From assembly GCA_017441295.1 (NCBI GenBank), contig JAFRYA010000044.1, positions 1-60,829 on the forward strand: a DNA stretch of 60,829 bases, in the 5' to 3' direction. The stretch is from Lachnospiraceae bacterium. GTDB taxonomy: Bacteria > Bacillota > Clostridia > Lachnospirales > Lachnospiraceae. The notes under the pieces are model-generated. The model did no database searches. It saw only the letters and a list, made by a program, of their open reading frames with translations, and was not told the DNA's origin. Shown here piece after piece: positions 7,694 to 15,338 of the stretch (position 1 is the first letter of the stretch; each line of letters opens with the position of its first letter). Position numbers and translations under genes: made by a program.

Positions 7694-9199
7694 CTATTCT
7701 CCTGCATGGGAAATACCCAGTATTTCCAGTTCTTTTTCTGTCAGGCCGACGCCTCTCAGCATAAGCCTGTTGCCCTTCAGCGCCTCAATGGAGTTGATGC
7801 CCATGCCACCGATGATTTCTTTGATCTCGTGCTGCCATGCGGTCATCAGATTGACCAGACGGGCGCTGCCAATGTCCGGATTCAGACGCTTGGTCAAATC
7901 AGGCCTTTGTGTAGCGATGCCCCAGTTGCATTTGCCGCTCTGGCATGTCCTGCACAAATGGCAGCCCAGTGCCAGCAGCGCAGCAGTAGCTATGTAGCAG
8001 GCATCTGCTCCCAAAGCGATGGCCTTGATCACATCCGTAGCGCTCCTGATGCTGCCTCCGGCCACGATTGAAACGTTATTTCTGATGCCCTCGTCACGGA
8101 GCCTCTGGTCGACTGCTGCCAAAGCCAGCTCAATAGGGATACCTACATTATCGCGGATTCTGGTCGGTGCAGCACCTGTGCCTCCGCGGAAGCCGTCAAT
8201 GGCGATAATGTCCGCACCGCTCCTGGCTATACCGCTCGCTATGAGCGCAACATTATGCACCGCAGCAATCTTTACAATGACCGGTTTTTTATACTCCGTG
8301 GCTTCCTTCAGTGAATATACCAGCTGCCTCAGATCCTCTATCGAATAAATATCATGATGCGGCGCAGGTGAAATCGCGTCGGTGCCTTCCGGAATCATCC
8401 TCGTTCTGGAAACATCTCCCACAATTTTTTCTCCCGGCAGATGTCCGCCGATACCCGGCTTTGCTCCCTGGCCCATCTTGATCTCAATAGCCGCGCCGGC
8501 CATCAGATAATCTTCATGCACGCCGAACCTGCCCGACGCCACTTGCACAATAGTATTCGGTCCATATGCATAGAAGTCTTCATGCAGACCGCCCTCGCCT
8601 GTATTGTATGCGATTCCCAATTCCGTGGCGGCCCTGGCCAGGGACCAGTGAGCGTTATAGCTGATCGATCCGTAGCTCATAGCTGAGAACATTACCGGCA
8701 TGGACAGTTCTATCTGTGGTGGAAGTTTGCAGACCAGATTGCCCTTCTTGTCACGCTCGATTTTCTCGGGTTTCTTTCCCAGAAAGACTCTGGTCTCCAT
8801 CGGCTCGCGCAATGGGTCGATAGGCGGGTTCGTTACCTGGGATGCATTGATCAGTATCTTATCCCAGTAAACCGGAAATGGTTTTGGATTGCCCATGGAT
8901 GACAACAGTACTCCGCCGCTGTTCGCCTGTTTATAGATTTCTTTAATAGTGTCATTCTGCCAATTCGTGTTTTCTCTGTATGTGCAGGGGCTTTTAGCAA
9001 TCTTCAGGGCATGTGTCGGACATAGTGAAACGCAGCGCTGACAATCAACGCACTTGGTTTCGTCCGCCAGCATTATTCCCAGCTCGGGACTGTATGAATG
9101 CACTTCATTTGCGCACTGTCTTTCACAGACCCTGCAGGTGATACAACGGTTTTCATTTCTTATAACTTCAAATTCAGGATAAATATATTCAACGCCCAT
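7694..9199 (-). CDS. Glutamate synthase FMN-binding central subunit (archaeal type) with N-terminal ferredoxin domain
   Basis: This 501-residue subunit carries the synthase site. The N-terminus has two [4Fe-4S] motifs (CITCRVCERQC and CVDCQRCVSLCP, about residues 18-60). The FMN TIM barrel follows with SYGSISYNAHWSLARAA, YNTGEGG, GQGAKPGIGGHLPG, DIIAIDGFRGGTGAAPT and VAGGSIRSATDV. A Cys cluster CHLCRTCQSGKCNWG near the end matches the 3Fe-4S loop of GltB. It converts 2-oxoglutarate plus ammonia (delivered by the amidotransferase subunit) to glutamate. The ATG overlaps the upstream TGA by 1 nt, which suggests coupled translation with the amidotransferase. Confidence 0.94.
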   Translation of the reverse strand: MGVEYIYPEFEVIRNENRCITCRVCERQCANEVHSYSPELGIMLADETKCVDCQRCVSLCPTHALKIAKSPCTYRENTNWQNDTIKEIYKQANSGGVLLSSMGNPKPFPVYWDKILINASQVTNPPIDPLREPMETRVFLGKKPEKIERDKKGNLVCKLPPQIELSMPVMFSAMSYGSISYNAHWSLARAATELGIAYNTGEGGLHEDFYAYGPNTIVQVASGRFGVHEDYLMAGAAIEIKMGQGAKPGIGGHLPGEKIVGDVSRTRMIPEGTDAISPAPHHDIYSIEDLRQLVYSLKEATEYKKPVIVKIAAVHNVALIASGIARSGADIIAIDGFRGGTGAAPTRIRDNVGIPIELALAAVDQRLRDEGIRNNVSIVAGGSIRSATDVIKAIALGADACYIATAALLALGCHLCRTCQSGKCNWGIATQRPDLTKRLNPDIGSARLVNLMTAWQHEIKEIIGGMGINSIEALKGNRLMLRGVGLTEKELEILGISHAGE

Positions 9200-10293
9200 C
9201 AGATTGCCCCCTCCCTGACTCTTACGATAACGGGTTCGCCTCCGGCCGGCGCCCAGATATTCTCTGCATCCGGCTCCATTACCCTTATCGCTGCCTCTTC
9301 ACTGGCAATGAAAACCTTGTCATCCTTTTCACCAACCACCATGGACCTTAGTTTCAGCCTGTCATTGAGTGCCATCAGGCCTCCTGTGAAACCCAGAACT
9401 ATTGAAAACGGGCCCGTAACCAAAAGGCTCGGGAACATAGAACGGAGAAAATATAGTTTTTCTTTCTCCGCAGGATCCGTCTTCCTCTCGATGGTGCTCC
9501 AGAAAGGCGCCGCGACCACACTGGCTGCTTCAGCCAGGGTCAGGCCCTGTCTGCGTATCAGATAATCCATAATATATGTAATAACTTCCGTGTCTGTCTG
9601 TAATGTACACTTGTAACCGAACATCTCAATAAACCGCCGGTTGGCGTCATATGAGGAGATTTCTCCGTTATGGACGACCGAATAATCCAATAGTGTGAAA
9701 GGATGCGCGCCGCCCCACCAGCCAGGTGTGTTGGTAGGATAACGGCCATGGCCTGTCCAGGAATAACCCTCATATTCATCCAGCTTATAGAAAACTCCTA
9801 TGTCTTCCGGAAAGCCTACTGCCTTGAAGGCTCCCATGTTCTTGCCGCTGGAAAACACATAGGCCCCCTTTAGCTCTGTGTTTATCTTCATAACCGTACG
9901 GGCAACGAACTCCTTTTCGTCCACCTGCATTAATGTGACAACTGAAGACAGCGGCGCAACGAAATAGCGCCAGATAATCGGCTCGTCCGTAATTGCAGGA
10001 ATCTGGCGGGTTGGAATATGCTCAGATTTCACGATTTCAAAACGTTCCTTCAGAAACGCTTCGCAGTCCTTTCTCACCGTCCTATTGTCAAAAAACAAAT
10101 GGAGCGCGTAGAAATCCTTGTACTCCGGGTAAATGCCGTAGCCTGCAAATCCGCCGCCCAGACCGTTGGAACGATCGTGCATAGGCATCATTGCGTTCAC
10201 AACCACCTCACCGCTCATTCTCCGGCCTTCTTTCGATATCACGGCTGCAATGGCGCAGCCGGACGGTATTCTGATTTGACCTTCTTTTTTCAT
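9199..10293 (-). CDS. Glutamate synthase glutamine amidotransferase (class II) subunit
   Basis: This 364-residue class II (Ntn) amidotransferase releases ammonia from glutamine for the split glutamate synthase. The nucleophilic Cys is at residue 13 (IPSGCAIAAV). The 12-residue leader must be removed to expose it, as in GltB pro-proteins. Other family motifs are MHDRSNGLGGGFAGYGIYPE, GHGRYPTNTPGWWGGAHPF, VHNGEISSYDANRRFIEM and TDTEVITY. It is the first gene of the seven-gene operon that ends with the ANTAR regulator. Its mRNA leader carries a hexaloop hairpin and terminator (10315-10382). Confidence 0.93.
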   Translation of the reverse strand: MKKEGQIRIPSGCAIAAVISKEGRRMSGEVVVNAMMPMHDRSNGLGGGFAGYGIYPEYKDFYALHLFFDNRTVRKDCEAFLKERFEIVKSEHIPTRQIPAITDEPIIWRYFVAPLSSVVTLMQVDEKEFVARTVMKINTELKGAYVFSSGKNMGAFKAVGFPEDIGVFYKLDEYEGYSWTGHGRYPTNTPGWWGGAHPFTLLDYSVVHNGEISSYDANRRFIEMFGYKCTLQTDTEVITYIMDYLIRRQGLTLAEAASVVAAPFWSTIERKTDPAEKEKLYFLRSMFPSLLVTGPFSIVLGFTGGLMALNDRLKLRSMVVGEKDDKVFIASEEAAIRVMEPDAENIWAPAGGEPVIVRVREGAI

Positions 10294-10314
10294 GACTATT
10301 GTTTCCTTTTTTGA

Positions 10315-10382
10315 AAAATAAAAAAACGCCCATTTGAAACGAAGGGATTTTCCTTCTTTTCAAATGAACGCCTTTGCTCATT
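10315..10382 (-). promoter_or_regulatory. ANTAR-type antiterminator hairpin and overlapping terminator of the GOGAT-GS operon
   Basis: Reading leftward, AATGAGC-AAAGGC-GTTCATT (10363-10382) forms a 7-bp stem with one G-U and a hexaloop AAAGGC, with A at position 1 and G at position 4 as required by ANTAR proteins. Its loop and 3' arm are reused as the 5' arm of a long terminator (about 10327-10375, core stem CATTTGAAA/TTTCAAATG capped by GAAGG/CCTTC) followed by a T-rich run (10315-10326). The two folds exclude each other. Binding by the operon's own ANTAR regulator would allow read-through. Confidence 0.8.
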
Positions 10383-10388
10383 AAAGAT

Positions 10389-10417
10389 AAATTACAACCA
10401 TAAGAATGAATTGTCAA
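10389..10417 (-). promoter_or_regulatory. Promoter of the GOGAT-GS-ANTAR operon
   Basis: On the minus strand TTGACA (10412-10417), a 17-bp spacer ending GGTTG, and TAATTT (10389-10394). The predicted start lies at or just before the hexaloop hairpin. Its -35 box is only 7 bp from the -35 box of the divergent promoter at 10425. Confidence 0.7.
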
Positions 10418-10424
10418 TAAAACA

Positions 10425-10453
10425 TTGACAGAAATCCTCCGCAGGTGTAAATT
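10425..10453 (+). promoter_or_regulatory. Promoter of the PEP/pyruvate-binding protein gene
   Basis: TTGACA (10425-10430), 17-bp spacer ending AGGTG, and TAAATT (10448-10453). The same -35, spacer length, AGGTG and -10 recur at 13099-13127 before glnN. The start is predicted near 10460, directly at the hexaloop hairpin. Confidence 0.75.
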
Positions 10454-10460
10454 TCAGCCA

Positions 10461-10511
10461 TAAAGGCAAAGACGTCTTTGAGTTATAACTCGCGGACTTC
10501 TTTGCCTTTTT
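10461..10511 (+). promoter_or_regulatory. ANTAR-type antiterminator hairpin and overlapping terminator before the PEP-binding gene
   Basis: TAAAGGCAAAGACGTCTTTG (10461-10480) folds into a 7-bp stem with hexaloop AAAGAC (A1, G4). The competing terminator pairs GGCAAAGACGTC (10465-10476) with 10494-10506 (one mismatch), is interrupted by a GAGTTATAACTC stem, and is followed by TTTTT (10507-10511). The coding start is 21 bp further on. The fold is nearly identical to the leader at 13135. Confidence 0.82.
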
Positions 10512-10531
10512 GTTTCGAAAGGAGGCACAGC

Positions 10532-13093
10532 ATGGCTGCTTTTGAAAGAATAAAATCCGGCATTCCCGAGATGGACAAGGCGCTGGATAATATACGTTTG
10601 GGCGACAATGTCGTGTTCAGGGTGTCCAATCTGGACGAGTTCCGTCTCTTCGTGGACCCTTACGTTGAGCAGGCGAAAAAGGATGCGCGCAATCTGATCT
10701 ACTTCCGCTTCGCCAGCCACGATCCCTTAGTTGAGGACTGCCCTGAAGTCAAGAAATATGTGATTCCGCTCTCGCACCAGTTCGAGACATTTACAGTGGA
10801 AATCCACAATATAATTGAAAAGGAAGGTTATGATGCCTTCTATGTGTTTGACTGCCTTTCCGAGCTTCAGACCGCATGGGCAACCGATCTCATGATGGGC
10901 AATTTCTTCCGTGTCACCTGCCCTTTCCTTTTTAGTTTGGACACCGTTGCATTCTTCCCTGTCCTTAGGGGCAGGCACTCCGTGGCCGCGATCAACAAGA
11001 TCAGCAACACTACGCAGCTGTTCCTGGATATTTATTCTGATAAAAACAATGTCTATATGCGGCCTATGAAAGTCTGGAACCGCGATTCAGCTACCATGTT
11101 CCTGCCTCATCTGTACAGCCCTGAGACAGGCTCATTCCGTCCGGTCCTGGACGGAGTGCATTCCAGCCGTTTCTATCAGATTCTCGGCAAATACCAAAGG
11201 CCAGGCGAGGAGCAGTACATTGATTCATGGGACCGTTTCTTTAATACCGCAAAGACTCTCCACGAGGCAGGGATGCCTATAGAAGACTACTGCAGCGAGA
11301 TGTGCAATATTATGATGACCAGGGATGAAAAACTCCGCGAGCTGGTCAAGAAGCATTTAACTCCTGAAGATTATTTCCTGGTCCGCAGCCATATGATCGG
11401 CACAGGAATGATCGGCGGCAAGGCCTGCGGCATGCTGCTTTCCAGAGCCATCATCCGTAACCTGGAACCTGATATTGATACTGTTCTGGAGCCTCACGAT
11501 TCGTTCTTCATAGGTTCCGACATGTATTACACCTATATAGTTGATAATAATTTCTGGGATCTCAGGATAAAGCAGCGCACCGATGAGGGATACTATGAAC
11601 TCGCTCCCGAATTTGCAGAGAAGCTTCGCACGAGCAGTTTCTCTGAGGAGATGCGGACGAATTTCCGCAATATTCTGGAGTACTACGGACAGGATCCCTT
11701 TATCGTCAGGTCCAGCAGTATTCTTGAGGACGGCTTTGGAAATGCCTTTGCGGGCAAATATGAATCAGTCTTCTGCGCGAACCGCGGAACCATAGAGGAG
11801 CGGCTTGAAGAGTTCGAGGCTGCTATCAAAACAGTCTACTCCAGTACAATGAGCATGTCAGCGCTGGATTACAGAAGGCGCCGGGGGCTGGACAAGAAAG
11901 ATGAGCAGATGGCCCTGCTGGTGCAGCGCGTGTCCGGCTCGTATTACGGTTCCTTCTACATGCCATGCGCGGCAGGAGTGGGCTATTCATTCAGCCCATA
12001 TAAATTTATGGAAAACATTGACCCAAAGGCCGGTATGCTCAGACTGGTCATGGGTTTGGGGACTTCCGCCGTTGACAGGACGGAAGGCTCATACCCAAGG
12101 CTCGTCAGCCTCGACAAGCCTGAGGCTACCACATACACGACGGTTGCAGAGATGCACCAGTATTCGCAGAGACAGGCCGAGGTCATTGACACAGCCGACC
12201 ATAAACTGAAGAAGCTGCGTTTGAAAGAGATCGAGCCCAAGCTGCCCGACTACCTGCTGACCAATCTTCTGGACAGGGATTATGAAGCCGAACAGCGCCT
12301 CAGGGAAATGGGCCGCCGCGAGCCTGTGCGCTTTATCTCCTGCCCGGGCCTGGTCAAAAACAAACAGCTGATGGCTCAGATCCGCCAGCTGATGCAATGC
12401 ATCCAGGGTGAATACGGACAACCGGTTGACATTGAGTACACAATGAATCTCTCGGACAGCGGAGAATATACGATCAACCTGCTCCAGTGCCGTCCGCTTC
12501 AGGTCTTCAAGGACACCGGCAAGGTGCAGATTCCTGAGAACATTTCTGAGAGTGAGATCGTGCTTGAGAGTTTCGGCGCGTCCATGGGACTTTCCAGATG
12601 CGTGGACCTGGACATGCTGGTATATGTAGATCCTGTAGCATATTACAATCTGCCTTATGTGTCCAAGCCTGCAGTCGCCAAGCAGATTGGCGAGATCAAC
12701 TGGAAATACAGGAACCAGGGCCTGCACATGATGCTGATGGTTCCGGGGCGCATCGGCACCAGCTCGCCTGAGCTGGGCGTGCCCACAAGCTTTGCAGACA
12801 TCAGCGGCTTCGAGGCCATATGTGAAATGGAAGAAAAGAAGGCCGGCTATAATCCAGAACTGTCTTACGGAAGCCATATTTTCCAGGACCTCGTGGAAGC
12901 TGAGATATTATATACGGCAGTTTTTGAGAATAAAAAGACCGTTCACTTCAGCCCTGCCCTGCTGGAGGAGGCAGATAAATACACTACAGGTGATGTGATC
13001 ACTGTATATGATTTCAGGCACTGCGGCTGCAGGCTGTATTACGATTTGGAGAGCGAGCGTCTGGTATTGGCTCTTTCGAAAAAAACAGATTAA
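10532..13093 (+). CDS. PEP/pyruvate-binding domain protein with N-terminal KaiC/RadA-like domain
   Basis: This is an 853-residue cytosolic protein. Residues 1-about 190 (FERIKSGIPEMDKALDNIRLGDNVVF...) resemble a RecA/KaiC-like fold whose Walker A is lost. A central PPDK/PEP-synthase N-terminal type ATP-grasp domain (about 290-700) shows GTGMIGGKACGMLLS, PFIVRSSSILEDGFGNAFAGKYESVF, MGLGTSAVDRTEGSYPR and NLLQCRPLQ. A conserved C-terminal domain follows (about 700-853). The phosphohistidine swivelling domain and PEP-binding barrel of true PEP synthase are absent, so it cannot run the whole reaction. The ATG at 10532 has AAAGGAGG 6 nt upstream and lies after the terminator. Its leader is shared with GOGAT and GSIII, which ties it to nitrogen metabolism. 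Its actual role is unknown. Confidence 0.85.
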   Translation: MAAFERIKSGIPEMDKALDNIRLGDNVVFRVSNLDEFRLFVDPYVEQAKKDARNLIYFRFASHDPLVEDCPEVKKYVIPLSHQFETFTVEIHNIIEKEGYDAFYVFDCLSELQTAWATDLMMGNFFRVTCPFLFSLDTVAFFPVLRGRHSVAAINKISNTTQLFLDIYSDKNNVYMRPMKVWNRDSATMFLPHLYSPETGSFRPVLDGVHSSRFYQILGKYQRPGEEQYIDSWDRFFNTAKTLHEAGMPIEDYCSEMCNIMMTRDEKLRELVKKHLTPEDYFLVRSHMIGTGMIGGKACGMLLSRAIIRNLEPDIDTVLEPHDSFFIGSDMYYTYIVDNNFWDLRIKQRTDEGYYELAPEFAEKLRTSSFSEEMRTNFRNILEYYGQDPFIVRSSSILEDGFGNAFAGKYESVFCANRGTIEERLEEFEAAIKTVYSSTMSMSALDYRRRRGLDKKDEQMALLVQRVSGSYYGSFYMPCAAGVGYSFSPYKFMENIDPKAGMLRLVMGLGTSAVDRTEGSYPRLVSLDKPEATTYTTVAEMHQYSQRQAEVIDTADHKLKKLRLKEIEPKLPDYLLTNLLDRDYEAEQRLREMGRREPVRFISCPGLVKNKQLMAQIRQLMQCIQGEYGQPVDIEYTMNLSDSGEYTINLLQCRPLQVFKDTGKVQIPENISESEIVLESFGASMGLSRCVDLDMLVYVDPVAYYNLPYVSKPAVAKQIGEINWKYRNQGLHMMLMVPGRIGTSSPELGVPTSFADISGFEAICEMEEKKAGYNPELSYGSHIFQDLVEAEILYTAVFENKKTVHFSPALLEEADKYTTGDVITVYDFRHCGCRLYYDLESERLVLALSKKTD

Positions 13094-13098
13094 TGCTG

Positions 13099-13127
13099 TT
13101 GACAAAAAAACAGCATAGGTGTAAATT
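13099..13127 (+). promoter_or_regulatory. Promoter of glnN-amt
   Basis: TTGACA (13099-13104), 17-bp spacer ending AGGTG, and TAAATT (13122-13127), the same architecture as at 10425. It starts 5 bp after the preceding stop codon and places +1 at the hexaloop hairpin. Confidence 0.75.
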
Positions 13128-13134
13128 CACTTCA

Positions 13135-13180
13135 TAAAGGCAAAGGCGTCTTTGAACTATGTGTTCAGAGACGCCTTTTT
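13135..13180 (+). promoter_or_regulatory. ANTAR-type antiterminator hairpin and overlapping terminator before glnN
   Basis: TAAAGGCAAAGGCGTCTTTG (13135-13154) gives a 7-bp stem with hexaloop AAAGGC (A1, G4). The terminator uses GGCGTCTTTGAAC (13145-13157) with GTTCAGAGACGCC (13163-13175), 13 bp with one G-U, loop TATGT, then TTTTT (13176-13180). The two structures share 13145-13154 and cannot coexist. Confidence 0.85.
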
Positions 13181-13214
13181 CTTTTTGTTTTTTAATTAAA
13201 CAGGAGGATCGGAT

Positions 13215-15311
13215 ATGGGAAGCATTTCAGAATATTTTGGATGTAATGTTTTTAATGACAGAGTCATGAAGGCAAATCTTTCAGCAGAGGTCTATCAGTC
13301 CCTGCGGAAGACGATGGATGAAGGCGCTCAGCTGGACCCGGGCGTTGCAAATGCGGTCGCAACAGCGATGAAAGATTGGGCGGTATCAAAAGGCGCCACT
13401 CATTTTACGCATTGGTTCCAGCCACTTACAGGCATTACCGCCGAGAAACACGACAGCTTCATATCGCCGTCGCCTGACGGAGGCGTCATTATGGAGTTCT
13501 CCGGCAAGGAGCTGATAAAGGGCGAGCCGGATGCTTCATCATTCCCAAGCGGCGGTCTGAGAGCCACATTCGAAGCCAGGGGCTATACCGCATGGGATCC
13601 AACTTCATATGCGTTCATTAAAGGAAAGACTCTGTGCATTCCGACAGCCTTCTGCTCATACGGCGGAGAGGCATTGGATAAGAAAACCCCTCTGCTTAGA
13701 TCCATGGAGGCACTGAATAAGCAGGCTTTAAGGATTCTGCGGCTGTTTGGAAACACCACTGCGAAATGCGTCAGACCGGCTGTTGGTCCTGAACAGGAGT
13801 ATTTCCTGATCACCCGTGAAATGTACGACCAGAGACCTGACCTCAGATTCACCGGCAGGACTCTCTTTGGCGCAAAACCTCCTAAAGGTCAGCAGATGGA
13901 AGACCATTATTTCGGCGTTATCAAGCCTCGTGTACAGGCCTACATGGATGACCTGAATGAAGAGCTCTGGAAACAGGGTATTCTGGCCAAGACTGAGCAT
14001 AACGAAGTCGCTCCGGCACAGCATGAGCTTGCGCCTATCTATACTACCACGAACATCGCGACTGACCACAACCAGCTGACCATGGAAATCATGCAGAAAG
14101 TTGCAGAGAAGCACGGACTGGTCTGCCTGCTGCATGAGAAGCCTTTCGCGGGCGTTAACGGCAGCGGCAAACACAACAACTGGTCTATCGCCACCGACAC
14201 CGGTGTAAACCTCCTCTCACCCGGCGATACGCCACACGAAAACGCACAGTTTCTGTTGATACTCTGTGCAGTTATCAAAGCTGTGGATGACTACCAGGAT
14301 CTGCTGAGGATCACCGTAGCCACCGCAGGCAACGACCACCGATTAGGCGCAAACGAGGCTCCCCCTGCAGTTGTTTCAATCTTCCTGGGTGACGAACTGA
14401 ACGGCATCCTTGAAGCTATAGAAAATGACACTCCTTATGAAGGCAAAGAGAAAACCCAGCTGAAACTGGGAGTTGATGTACTGCCAAAGTTTAATCGAGA
14501 TACTACGGACAGAAACCGTACCTCGCCATTCGCATTTACGGGCAATAAATTTGAGTTCCGTATGCTGGGCTCAGCGAACAGCATTGCCTGCACAAATATC
14601 ATGCTGAATACAGCAGTTGCGGAATCACTGAAGATTTACGCAGACACGCTGGAAGGTGCTGAAGACTTCGAGACCACTCTTCACGAGATGATCCAGAAGA
14701 CTATCCGCGATCACAAGCGCATCATCTTCAACGGAAACGGATATGACGATGCATGGATCAAAGAAGCTACTGAAGTCAGAGGTCTGCTGAATTACAGGAC
14801 CACTCCGGATGCACTGCCTCATCTGCTGGATAAAAAGAATGTGGACATGCTGGTGTCGCACAAGGTTTACACTGAAACCGAGCTCAAAAGCCGCTGCGAG
14901 ATAACACTGGACAACTATTGCAAAACAGTAGTAATAGAAGCAAACACCATGGAAGATATCTCGAAGATGCAGATTCTTCCGGCGGTTGAGAAATATGTCA
15001 TGGACGTCTCAAAAGCTGCGCTGGCGAAGAAAGAGCTGGATCCTTCTCTGGAATGCGCATATGAGATGGGAATCATCCGCAGACTGTCTGCCCTGACGGA
15101 CAGCATTGCGCTCCGGGCCGAAGATCTGGAGAAGGCACTGATACGTCTGGACAATGTCGGAGACGTGCAGAAAGAAGCAGAAATGATCCGTGACGAAATC
15201 CTGCCGCGAATGAATGAACTGCGTCTGGCATGTGATGAAGCGGAAACATTAACTGCCAAGGATTATTGGCCATTCCCGAAGTATGGTGATCTTCTGTTCG
15301 GAGTACACTAG
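13215..15311 (+). CDS. glnN: Glutamine synthetase type III
   Basis: ATP-dependent glutamine synthesis by the large GSIII class (about 700-730 aa; here 698). Recognisable are the GSIII N-terminal region [21 protein letters not shown], the core GPEQEYFLI, the ligand segment [17 protein letters not shown], the [11 protein letters not shown] loop, the segment [38 protein letters not shown] and a long helical C-terminus. CAGGAGGAT precedes the ATG. It has its own promoter and ANTAR-type leader and is followed after 27 bp by amt. Having both GSI and GSIII within 10 kb under one probable regulator suggests different conditions or kinetics for each enzyme. Confidence 0.96.
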   Translation: MGSISEYFGCNVFNDRVMKANLSAEVYQSLRKTMDEGAQLDPGVANAVATAMKDWAVSKGATHFTHWFQPLTGITAEKHDSFISPSPDGGVIMEFSGKELIKGEPDASSFPSGGLRATFEARGYTAWDPTSYAFIKGKTLCIPTAFCSYGGEALDKKTPLLRSMEALNKQALRILRLFGNTTAKCVRPAVGPEQEYFLITREMYDQRPDLRFTGRTLFGAKPPKGQQMEDHYFGVIKPRVQAYMDDLNEELWKQGILAKTEHNEVAPAQHELAPIYTTTNIATDHNQLTMEIMQKVAEKHGLVCLLHEKPFAGVNGSGKHNNWSIATDTGVNLLSPGDTPHENAQFLLILCAVIKAVDDYQDLLRITVATAGNDHRLGANEAPPAVVSIFLGDELNGILEAIENDTPYEGKEKTQLKLGVDVLPKFNRDTTDRNRTSPFAFTGNKFEFRMLGSANSIACTNIMLNTAVAESLKIYADTLEGAEDFETTLHEMIQKTIRDHKRIIFNGNGYDDAWIKEATEVRGLLNYRTTPDALPHLLDKKNVDMLVSHKVYTETELKSRCEITLDNYCKTVVIEANTMEDISKMQILPAVEKYVMDVSKAALAKKELDPSLECAYEMGIIRRLSALTDSIALRAEDLEKALIRLDNVGDVQKEAEMIRDEILPRMNELRLACDEAETLTAKDYWPFPKYGDLLFGVH

Positions 15312-15338
15312 ATTGCTTCTGTAAAGGTGGTAACAGAT

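Noticed and set aside
10448..10460. First ANTAR hairpin with loop TAAATT in the + leaders
   Set aside because: The stem (AGGTG/CACTT) exists only before glnN, the loop lacks A1/G4, and TAAATT is better explained as the -10 box 17 bp after TTGACA.
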